DNA from: Astropecten irregularis
Taxonomy: Eukaryota > Echinodermata > Asteroidea > Paxillosida > Astropectinidae
Direction: 5' to 3'
NCBI GenBank assembly: GCA_963971285.1
Contig: OZ020258.1
Coordinates: forward strand, 2,046,001 to 2,110,000
DNA length: 64,000 nucleotides
Shown: piece by piece, positions 10,375-21,100 of the stretch
How the letters are laid out: each line of letters begins with the position of its first letter
Numbering within the stretch: position 1 is the stretch's first letter
Program-made: the position numbers and the translations under genes
Notes under the pieces: generated by a model
What the model was told of the DNA's origin: nothing
Database searches by the model: none
What the model saw: the letters and a program-made list of their open reading frames with translations, nothing else

Positions 10375-12345
10375 TCTCTGAGCTGTGCAATGAGAAGCAG
10401 CTCAGACTTATGAGCGGAGCTTCGGACTGAACGGTGGTGGGGGTGCAACTTCACGGTGAGCTTACTGTCCTCACAAAAGGCCCGGTTTCACACATGGGTT
10501 ATCTTAGCCTTCCCTGCGTTCTTTTTTGTGTATGGAAAAAGCATTGTGATGTGATGCATGAGTGAGCGACCTTGACTGCTTGCCGCTTGGGAGTGATGGA
10601 CGTGATTCAATAACTCCTACTAGACTGTAGAGTTCGATGGTCACACCTGAGCAATCTCGTCCTTGCCCTATAGTCACACCGATTTCATAGTGCAGCGAAG
10701 ACAAAAATGCAGGTGCTTCGCTGTTTTTGTCAGTAGATCCTGTCATGGAACGGTGGTACGGAGCGATATCCACCGAGTCATCTGACATTCACCTGGGGGA
10801 TTGTAAAGTTGGGGACCCCGTTCCTATAATAGAACGGAAACTTACTTTTAAACTTCCAAACTTACCTTTCTAGATTACTCAGCCTCCATTCTGAATAACT
10901 ACAGGATTAATTTTGTGGAAAGAGGGCAGGGTTTTGATTTATGAGGGAAATTATGGGGTAAAAACAACGAAGGTGAAACAACCCAGTCACAGGTAAATAA
11001 ACATGGCGACATTGCCCTAAACTGGCTTGTTATAATGTTGCTGATTGGTTACTGAAAGTTCCATCAAGAAGTCGATCTCTGATTGGTCAAGACGCGATAC
11101 AGGGGAGTAGGAGTATTACAGAGAGCATGCGCAAAGGAACCAAAATCAATGGAACTTGACGGTCATTCCGGCGTGTCAGAATTTGGGAGTGAGGTAAAAA
11201 CAAAAGTTGCATTTTTGTCGCATTTATTGATCTGAATTCTTTCAAAGTAGGATGAGCATCATTGACAGAGCATTAACTGAGGTTTTACACTTTTGTAGGT
11301 TGACATCTTTGGTGCAAATAAAAAAAAAGAGGTGTCCCGAACTTTCCAATCCCCTCCCTAGGAGTCTGTTACGGCAGAAGATAGCCTGGATACCCACCAA
11401 GACTGGGACAGTATTGTGGTCAGTTATTTCTTGAGTTTACTCTTGGTTCACTATTGGTTATACGTGTATATTATTATTCACTCGTACTTATACTTACTGT
11501 TATTAAGGTAGTATCATACTTTGGTAAGAAACCCAAACAGAAATGTTCACAGATTTACGTATAACTTACAGGGTATGAAGATGGTGGTGGTAGAAATTAC
11601 CGTTAAAATATTTCCGCCTGAAATGGTGTATTTATAAAGAGTAAAAGACTTAAGAAATACTGTGGCCGCTTTTCACTTTTATCTCAAAAAGTGGGCACCG
11701 TATGGGACTGAAATTTTCACAGATGACTGTTACTGTATCTGTCGTGATATGTTTGCCCATGAATCTGTATTTCTTTGATAAAACCCAAAGTATGCGGATA
11801 CTACCTTTAATGTCTGAGCAGTGAGTCGGAAGCAGCTCAGAATTATGGGCGGAGCTTCAGACAGAACGGTGATGGGGGTGCAACTTCATGCCCTCACAAA
11901 AGGTCAATAAACTTGTTCTAATGGTTGGGTCATCTCAGCTTTCCTCTGCTCTGGGTTTTTTTTGCGAATAGAAGAAGCATTATGATTTGATGCTTGAGTG
12001 AGCTTCAAGTCTTGTGGACTTGTCTCATTTACGCACTTGCCGTGCGGTGTGTGAACGGATTCAATTGTCTCGAGGCTGTCTTATCTAGAGACAGCCGACC
12101 ATGGAGGAAACCTAAGAGCCAGTGCGGGTTCTTTGGGTCGCTATTTTTGTCGTTAAATCCTGGCATGAAACGGCGGTAAGGAGCGAGTCCACTGATTAGG
12201 CCCTATCTGACGTTTCGCTGGGAGCCTGTTACGGCAGAAGAGAGCCTAGACGCCCCCCAAGACCTGAACAGCATTGTGGTCAGTTATTTCTTGAGTTTAC
12301 TCTTGGTTCCATTGCTTATACGTGTATATTTACTCACTCGTTTTA
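10375..12345. repeat. Local tandem duplication around a MITE
   Basis: Copy 1 (10375-10800 plus 11350-11490) and copy 2 (11811-12345) share AGAAGCAGCTCAGA/GGAAGCAGCTCAGA, TGGGGGTGCAACTTCA, GTTACGGCAGAAGA and GTGGTCAGTTATTTCTTGAG in the same order. Copy 1 has ~550 bp (10800-11350) that copy 2 lacks. A MITE-A at 11503-11810 lies exactly between the copies. No conserved open frame is seen. Confidence 0.7.
11503..11810. mobile_element. MITE-A copy with TTAA at both ends
   Basis: TTAA then GGTAGTATCATACTTTGGTA at the left and GATACTACC followed by TTTAA at the right. The body has the family order GTTCACAGATTTACG, GGTGGTAGAAA, AGTGGGCACCGTATGGGA, CATGAATCTGTATTTC, but the central AAAAGATC palindrome is deleted. 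Confidence 0.85.
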
Positions 12346-13314
12346 CTGTTAGCGAAGAAGAAGATAGGATGAAAAGGATACAAATCAGTGCTAACCCACT
12401 AATTTGATCATGGAGGTACCGATAGATGGTCAAATGTTCGTCGGGGCTTGTTTACGATATTGAAACTACGAATGACAATGCATTTCTTACTTGTATTGAT
12501 TTATATGGTCATTCCCACTGAATTGTCCAAGAAGTTGGGTTGGGCAGTGAGGGATTCGAATATTTGAATCTTGTTTGCACAGGCCGCCCGCTAATGCACT
12601 GTTTAGGTTTGAATGGGATCCCTGGCAACGAAGAACGAAAGGAATGTCACTAGTGCAAATATGCCCAGTGTAAACGATTGGCAGTTGGCAGTGGCACCAT
12701 TGGTCCATAAAGTAAGATCATAATAAAGAAAAGAGCCATTGGCTATTATGGTGAATACAACAATTGTTTGGGAGAACAAGCTGCACGGAGGCTTCGGTCC
12801 CATGCACTCGGAGTCCCACCCATTATTAACTCGATTGCGATGGCTCCGCGTTAACCTTGTCGACTCAATCACACACAGTTCGCAAAAACAAAATTGTACA
12901 CGGTCATGTGAATGTGGGAATTCCAACTCGATTGGAACCGCCAATTTCACGAATTAAAAAAGAAAGGGGACGGAAATTCAGGCATCACTTACGTCAGTCG
13001 ATGTAGGTAGGGTGATACGTACCGAGGCAGCCACGGTGCCATGACCATGGTGCACTCTCTACTAAAGTTCGTCAGTCGCCACTGGCAGAAAAACATCCCG
13101 AAAGCTCAAATAAAAAAAAGAAGGCACGCATGTGTCTGGCCTACAAACAACTGGCGTCCCTTCACTGTTAAATTCAGACAATGTTCACCGGCCAATTTTT
13201 ATCAAACACACATTTTTGAAAACTTCGCTTAACCTTTAATAAACCGAGGAACTTCATTCTGGTGTTTTGTATTTAATTACCCACAAGTAACATCTCATGA
13301 AGTTGCGATGAACT
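12346..13314. other. Intergenic, no gene seen
   Basis: A minus-strand open frame near 12603-12950 has a hydrophobic stretch but no start context, splice partner or family resemblance that I can support. Confidence 0.45.
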
Positions 13315-13395
13315 TTAAAGGTTGTATCATACTTCAGAGACCGAAACAGAAATGTTCACAGATTTACCTATAACTTACAGGGTATTAATGTCATA
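13315..13395. mobile_element. MITE-A left-end fragment
   Basis: TTTAAAGGTTGTATCATACT then GAAATGTTCACAGATTTACC and TATAACTTACAGGGTAT, cut off after ~80 bp. Confidence 0.65.
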
Positions 13396-14980
13396 CCCCA
13401 TAAAAAGGGTCACTTTCATTGCAACAGATTTTCGGTATGACTATTACCAAAGTCCAAATTCTCACGATTCTGGGTCCCAAGTTCCTGTTTTTTTAATACT
13501 CCACAGTGATTGCACTTGACCACATCTGGGATAAAAATGAAGGGTCAATTTGAAGAGAACTAATTTATAAAGGGAACTTGACCTGGACTTGAGTGGTGGG
13601 TTAGGGTGTGTTCGGTGCCTTGGCATTCCTTCCCTTGCTCTGGAGTAGCGAGCATGCATTCCAGGAGGAATCGCCAACCCAACTAAAACACATCCTATCC
13701 TCTTTGAACATGTGAGTTCCCGTGTCCATTTCTTTTATGAATTACTGCTAAGTTTATTACTGCCATTATCTAATCAGTGGATTAACTTAAATTTCATCGT
13801 TTAATTATTACTATTACTATAAGTACTATGCTGTGCAGGGATGCCAGTGGGTTATCAGTCCAGGGCCGGAATTTTTTTGGGAATGGATAAAGTAGGCGAA
13901 TATATGCACGCACGCACGTACGCGCGCGCACCGGACGTAAAAAAGCGCCTATACACATAATGAACACTGATACATGTCATGCTAAAAACCAACAAAACCA
14001 TGAGACCGTAGGCCCTAAATTTTTCTAAATAAAAAAAAATAGCGGCCGAACGGCAACAGAAATTCACAAACGCAGGATAAGGAACGTTACAACTTTACTC
14101 CAAAGATCATATGCCATTCAAATTACAAAACGATCAAACGAAAAAAATTACCGAACAAACGAAATAATAAATAGGCCCTACACCTAATAGTATTAACCCT
14201 AATTACCGGTATAATTTCCACGAAAACGCTGGCTACATTTGACGTACGCCGCGCGATCGCGCGATCGTTTCGACTTCGAGTTCACCAGACCGCATGGTCA
14301 GCCATTTTGTACATACATAGTCTTGATCCAAGACGTTCGATCGCTGTTTGTAGTGCGCCCTCTTATGACTAATACACCATCACAAGTACCCATTCAGCGT
14401 ACGTAAAAAAGTAATGCAAGGACCAAGACAAGTCTATTAATTCCGACCACAACAAACCATGCATCGTGCACACGGCACACCGCGTGGTCGCTGTGTAGGC
14501 ACCATGCGATAGAGTATGTCTGCCGTTGTGTGGGCTCTGTCGCCCGTATGCGCTGTGTAAGTTTTACGCTCCAGTGCGGTGTTTCGGCGCTTTACGGCAG
14601 AAAAGGTGGCATTTTCTTTCACTTTTATCGGTATGTTTCTGGGCGATTTCACTGATTTATGCAGTATTTAGAAAGTGTTTGATTTTCAGCATGGTTTTTA
14701 ACAAAATACGTTGCAGGTTTTCGGAAAATGTAAACTGAAAAAAGAAAGCGCTGTGTGAATGGTAGTTTCGGTAATTTCGCAAGTGTTTATTAAACTTTAT
14801 TGTCGTCGCTCCGAACTACAAATGCCGACGGCCGGAGGCTTTTTCCGAAAATATGAAAAAGCCGGAATTCCGGCAATTGCCGGAAGTCTGGCATCCCTGG
14901 CTGTGGGAAAGCAGAACTTGTGCATAGTCGTTATACATAAATTATATTACTCACTGAATTAGGCGTTCTGGCCAAAAATC
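13396..14980. other. Intergenic, with a CpG-rich patch at 14230-14600
   Basis: 14245-14270 holds overlapping GCGCGATCGCGCGATCG palindromes and the following ~350 bp is unusually rich in CG dinucleotides. 13905-13930 is a short (CGCA/CG)n tract. No exon could be modelled, so an unlinked promoter or CpG-rich repeat are both possible. Confidence 0.4.
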
Positions 14981-14982
14981 TT

Positions 14983-15170
14983 TTTGATCTTTTAAAAGAT
15001 CAAAAATAAACGAGAAAACACTTAAGGAATACTGTGGCCGTTTTTCACTGTTTTCTCAAAAAGTGGGCACCTTATTGGACTGAAATTTTCACAGATGACT
15101 GTTACTGTATACCTGTCTTGATATTTTTGCCCATGAATCTTCATTTCTTTGACAAAACCAAAGAAAATAG
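14983..15170. mobile_element. MITE-A right-half fragment
   Basis: Starts at the central GATCTTTTAAAAGATCAAAA palindrome and continues through AGTGGGCACC and CATGAATCTTCATTTCTTTG, without the terminal repeat. Confidence 0.7.
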
Positions 15171-15785
15171 CCTAATGTGTCTCTATAGTATATGCATAGA
15201 GCCTATGGTATACGGATTGGCACTGAATAAAGCCTCAAATTAAAAACACCCTCCCATTAAAAAAAGTTCCAGCCTCGCCCCCTTTGTCAAAACGACTTCA
15301 TTTTTGCTGGAGGTGGATGCTATTGTGACGTAAGCGTCTCACAATTATAATTTCAAATCATAACCGGTTCTTGACAAACCCGTTTTAGAAATTTTAGTTA
15401 CAATATTGGATTGACGCAAACAATAGACGACACCGTGTTTGCGTGAAGGAATTGAATATCTGCTCAAGCAATGAATACTCGAATTTATGAATAAGGGTCT
15501 TTTTTATTAACAAAACAAATTGATTGTTGCTGCTGTCATGAACGGAATTTTGCGTGAAGAAAGGAACCTTATTCTGATTGGCTAATTCAAACCTAGATCA
15601 GCCAATCATTACGTCTTGCTTTATATAGTATTTGTTTTATTGAATGTCATCCTCGGATTTTCAGTTTTATCAAATAAAAGCTTAGTTCCTGTTTCGTCAA
15701 ATCGGAGAAATTCGACATCTTCTGTACTATTTTGTTTTACTATACCGTTACTCGGGTTGGCCTGATTAATAAGACAATTTATCTT

Positions 15786-16148
15786 TAAAGATAGTATCAT
15801 ACTTTGGTTTTTGTCAAAGGAATACAGATTTGTGGGCAAAAATATCAAGGAAGATATAGTAAAAGTAATCTGTGAAAATTTTAGTCCCATACGTTGCCCA
15901 CTTTTTGAGAAAACAGCGAAAAACTGCCATAGTATTTCTTAAGTGTTTTCTCTTTTATTTTTGATCTTTTAAAAGATCAAAAAGTTTTTCGGTTGTTGTT
16001 TTACTAATTTCTGGATAAATACACAATTTCAGGCGGAAAAATTGTAACAGCATGTTTCTACCAGCACCATCTTCATACCCTGTAAGTTATATGTAAATCT
16101 GTGAACATTTCTTTTTTGGTCTCTTACCAAAGTATGATACAACCTTTA
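15786..16148. mobile_element. MITE-A, near full length
   Basis: Termini GATAGTATCATACTTTGGT and ACCAAAGTATGATACAACC surround the complete body, including TTTTTGATCTTTTAAAAGAT. Confidence 0.85.
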
Positions 16149-16273
16149 GTGAGCGACGTGCTCAACCTCGACTGCAGTAATCCATGGGTGCTTGCGCTCG
16201 CCCATTGCTCTCACTCATTCCGCCATTGGAATGTCACACGTACATGTATATACCAGCAGATATCCCCATATTT

Positions 16274-16608
16274 AAAGGTACAGTACAGGATTGGTAACAT
16301 ACCCCAACAGAAATGTTCACAGATTAACGTATACATTTCAGGATATGGGGAAGATGGTGCTGGTAGAAACATACCTTTAACATATTTCTGCCTGAAATGC
16401 TGAATATTAAGCCAGAAATTAGCAAAACAAAAACCAAAAACAGTTTTGATATCGGGGTTATTAGATCAAAACCATTATTATGTTTCATACGAAAATTTGA
16501 GTCGAATTTTCGCAGTTTTCTCGTGACTCAGATGTCAGATAATTCCATGGTGGATCAGACAAAGTGCGAGTGCTGTTCTGTGACCTTTACCATCATACCT
16601 TTAAGTTT
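16274..16608. mobile_element. MITE-B, near full length
   Basis: Left end AAAGGTACAGTACAGGATTG and B-specific TTAGATCAAAACCATTATTA; its left half is the module shared with MITE-A. It ends near ATCATACCTTTAAG. Confidence 0.8.
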
Positions 16609-16792
16609 GATGCAGACGGGAATGTACGCATGCGCAGTTAGAATGCATTTTCATGATTGCACTTTTTATGTTCCATACTAAAATACAGTGGGGATGGTGA
16701 TCAGTGGTTGTGAACATTTACCCTGCTTGTACTATGCATTGCAGGCCATCATCAAGACCCTGTAACTACATGAGATCGGCAGATTGAATATA

Positions 16793-16892
16793 AGGCCGTG
16801 TCTAAATTTCCTGGCTGCGGCTGCAAATTACACACGCCCCTATGACAGCCACTAGCCAGTATGACTGCAGCCGTTTCCATAGACTCGTGGAC
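16793..16892. mobile_element. Family D palindromic MITE, one and a half arms
   Basis: GGCCGTGTCTAAATTTCCTG begins the element and CACTAGCCAGTATGACTGCA is the centre. The second outer arm is missing compared with 24579-24713. Confidence 0.65.
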
Positions 16893-18164
16893 TACGAACG
16901 CAGGCGGAGATCACAATGGGACACAGTGATAGCGTACCGATAAAGTTGAATTCAAATCATTTCCTTGATAATAAGCAAAGTACAGCCAATCTAACTGCCC
17001 TGACAGCTAGACTTAAACCTTTCCCTTGCCCGAGTACTAGACTGGGGCAGGTTGGTAAGGGGCATAGTGCACGAGTTATAGAGACCCCTGTGGGAACTTC
17101 TGCCACCATTTTTGCTTCATGCCCTCGATGTGGAAACAACATGTCGCCTTGCATATTGCGTTATTTCTTTTCTGTTTTTTGTTGTTGTACATGATTGGTT
17201 ATTGAATGGTCCGCATGGGGAAAAACATCCGCTAAAAAGTTTGCGATTTTGTAGTTGTGTTTTTTCTTCTTCTTCACAGATGACAGGTTTTGGATAAAAT
17301 GCTTACGAGTTACGCCCAAATGGCTGTGGACTACGTACATAACAAAAATCCTGGAGGTTTTTGTGAGAAGAGTTTTTTTGCAGAATGGGCAATAAACTCC
17401 CTTCAACCATGAAGCTCCATGCTTCAACCATGAAATTAATATCAGACTGCTTTGTCTGTGAGCTGACATAACTTGATAGAGATTTCTATGTGATATTGCA
17501 TGGTGCTGTGTTCAAATAATCATACACAGTTGATGCCGTTCCCGAAGCTATGATCACACGCTGGTATAGTACCAGAGGTCACCTAGACTGTCAATATGCA
17601 GTGACGTCACTATGTTTGCTTTTCCTCTTGCAGCATGCAGCTAGGCTAGGCTAGGCATACACACGGAGTGTTCACAACCGTCTGGATTCCGTTGGTGCGG
17701 AGCGCTGTGACTGTGAGAAACGGAGATACCTTCTGGGTTGGTTTAGTTAGCTTCCCTGCTAGAGAGCCCCACACCAAGGTCGGTGTGAAACGCGCAAACG
17801 GCCGTCTTAAAGAATGTTTCTCCACTGACGTGTTATAGGCAGGCCGGACGCTGCCGCCCGGTTCATCATTCAGTCAGGGCGCGTGTTGACAACCACGGGG
17901 GGCCCACGCAGCAGCATCAACGTCAAGGACACTTTGATTTCCTCTCGGTCGCTGTGCGGATCACATATACAAACACACGGCATGCAACTCCTTTAGGAGC
18001 TAACATAGCAGTGAAGTACGAAGTTGAACAGGCTAGGCCGCAAAAAGTTCCACTTCCTTGATTGTTATTTTAATTCGAAATCTGCTTATGTGTGTGTGTT
18101 TGGTGGACAAACTATAAAGGTATGGTGAATTGTGGCTGGACCGCACTGACCTCTCTTTAAAACC
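16893..18164. other. 5' flank and probable leader of the SLC16 gene
   Basis: No TATA box is obvious. The interval 17640-17960 is relatively CpG-rich and is the best place for a promoter or first noncoding exon, but no splice pair was fixed. (CTAGG)n occurs at 17640-17657. Confidence 0.4.
18122..18160 (+). promoter_or_regulatory. Upstream open reading frame of the SLC16 leader
   Basis: An ATG at 18122 opens 12 codons ending in TAA at 18158-18160, only 4 nt before the main ATG at 18165 and in another frame. If the leader is unspliced here, ribosomes would meet it first and the short spacing would limit reinitiation. Confidence 0.45.
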
Positions 18165-21100
18165 ATGGGCCGGCCCTGGATACGAAAGAGGGACAGAGTC
18201 AAACGACTGGATGAGAGAGACTCGACCTGTCCACCTGATGGTGGATGGGGCTGGCTGGTTGCTCTGGGCTCCTTCATCGAGATGTTCTTGACTATGGGAA
18301 CCTTGCTCTGTTGCGGAGTATACTTCACGCCTATACAGCTGGAGTTTGATATCAGCAGTGCAGAGTTAGGCTGGATCATCAGTTCAGGATCAACTCTATT
18401 ATCAGCAACATGTAAGTCACAATCCACATAAAGATTTATCACTTATTATCACGTTAGCCGAATTAGAACCGATAGACTGCTCAGAAAGCTTATTGAGTCA
18501 TTTGAACGCTATGGGATGGTTATACATCACATACCCCTTGAGAGACAGACAATTATTTGTAAAAGTTAGCCTTGGCATTTCCGAATTATACCACGGCTTC
18601 GGCTAAGGATGTTGTTAATGCAGTTAAAACATTCGACCGCACATGGAAACGCGCCTGGCAACAGCCGTAGTCACAGCCGTTAATAATTATATCACACTCG
18701 AGCTACGACATCAATATTATAATTCCGCATACCCTTCTGGGTAATGCCCTTTCCAATTCAATCAATTGAAATTGGATTGTATCTAATTCTAATTCATTAC
18801 ACTCACAGCCTTGAATTTCCATTAGTTTACATTGCATAATATAATAACCATCGTGTCATCCATAATAAGAATTTCCAGTATGTGCTGAATAGAAATCATA
18901 AACAGAAATATACAACAGGCCCTTATACACGGGTTTCGATAGCATAACGCATGGAGCTATAGGGATCTCTCCGATCCGAGGTCCATGTTGTTAGATAGCA
19001 GCTGATCTCTGTCTGAAGTATTATTTACCATCCCCTGTACTTCTAGTCTGTTAGAATGTCTTTGGTTGAGCTCCCCTACCCCGAACGACAACAAGGAGAC
19101 GACAGATTAAATTTCAGGTTGATGCTGAATGACGTCAATGTACGGCCAGCCAGCCAGCCGGCCAGCCGGCCAGCATGTACATGTATATCTGATTCCATTC
19201 GCGGAATTGCCAGCCACTTCTCAAATTACATTACATTCGGTTCCATCTCAAAACCCCTCCCATTTAATTCTCCTCCCCCCCCCCCTCTATCTCTATCTAA
19301 CTCTACACCTCCCCCATCAAACCAATATTGCATGTTAGTCTGCCTTAAAGTTAGTATCATACTTTGGTAAGAAACCAAAACAAAAATGTTCACAGATTTA
19401 CGTATAACTTACATGGTATGGAGATGGTGATGGTAGAAACATACCTTTACAATTTTTCCGCCTGAAATGGTGTATTTATCCAGAAATTAGTAAAACAACG
19501 ACCGAAAATGTTGATCTTTTAAAAGATCAAAAATAAAAGAGAAAAGACTGAAGAAGAAATACTGTGGCTGTTTTTCACTGTTTTCTCAAAAGTTGGCCAC
19601 CGTATGGAACTGAAATTTGTACATATGACTGTTACTGTATTTGTCTTGATATTTTTGCCAACGAATCTGTATTTCTTTGATAAAAACCAAAGTATGATAT
19701 TATCTTTAATATTCTTTATTCTGCAGCTTACAAATTAGAATATCCAACGGTTTGTGAATACCAACATGATTTGCGTGGTGTTTATGGTAGGAATAATGCC
19801 TCATGTGGGGGCCTTATGCTCATTTCATTTCTATTCTCTAGTTTACCAAACACAATGCAACCGTTGTGTCAATAGCAAATATTTGTGTTGGCTTCGTGGT
19901 AGGATTACAGGGTCATGTGATGGGTCAAGGAAACGTACTTTCAGAAATATAAACTCGTTGACGTATTCCAAGTTCGATTGTAATAATTATATTATTGCAT
20001 GAATATCCATGCATGTTTGTAGGGGGAAGTTGAACATTGTGTTGAACACAAAGTTATGTGTTTTTATAGTCTGCAGAATGTGCTTTGACTTGGCAATACG
20101 GAACATAATAGGACATGATCGATTGTATATTGTAGCCTGTTGTAGATTATGTTGACATAATTATGAATGATTTCCCATTCATACATGTTCGTACATTGAA
20201 TAGAGCGTCTATCTGGTTTACAGTATGAGCCAAGTATTGGTATTTCCTCCAATAGGCCTAACTCTAAGTTTGGAGAAGTCTCAATAATAGGTGCACGGGA
20301 TTCATGTATATTGTGCAGCAAGTGTCCCCCAATACCCATTTTGTTTTTAATTATGAACACAAGTTGCATGTTTTCGGCTTTTTGATTTTTAGTCTGTATC
20401 ATTCGATATCTCCATGGGCATATTTTGACCCAACTTCAATGTCATTCATTCATACATCACTGAGCAAATACTGTTTTGTCTGGAAAGGTCCATTTTGCTG
20501 TCGTTACAATTGAGTGACCGTGGTAGTTTTATTTAGTTGTGATCTGCAAATCTAGTAATCTACCCATGTGAACCATGCTAGACACGTTGTTATTGCAGCA
20601 AAAATGACTTTTCCCAGACATTCAGTATTTGCTCAGTGATGCACGACTGCTTTGTATTGAAAATATGGATAGAGGGATATTGAGTGCAATGAAATTAACG
20701 ACCATCCTTGAAGCATACAATATCGTTCCATAGTTGTTAAAGGGGTATCGTTTATTTTTTTTGAGGGACACACTGTAGTTCAAGGGACTAGTGCCTCTCA
20801 GGGTTGAAAGCACTTTATATTTTGCCTTTGCTGTGGATGATTTAGGTACAGAACCCATCAGTCTTGTTTCAGTGTCGGGGACTGGTTTCTCCACATCATA
20901 GGGGTAGAGGCATTAAGAATGTACCCCTTTCAGAGCTACGGTGTGTAATAACCACCAACGAATTTCCCTTTGTTTGCATGTCGTATAACCCTAACCCTCT
21001 GCACCTACCACACAAGACAAGAGCTGCTTACCACACATTACCACAGTCTCCACAGGGAAAATGGATATGAATCCTAGCCCTCTGCACCTACCACACAAGA

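Noticed and set aside
12603..12950. Minus-strand frame with a hydrophobic segment
   Set aside because: No family resemblance, no paired splice sites, and overlapping frames on both strands look equally random.
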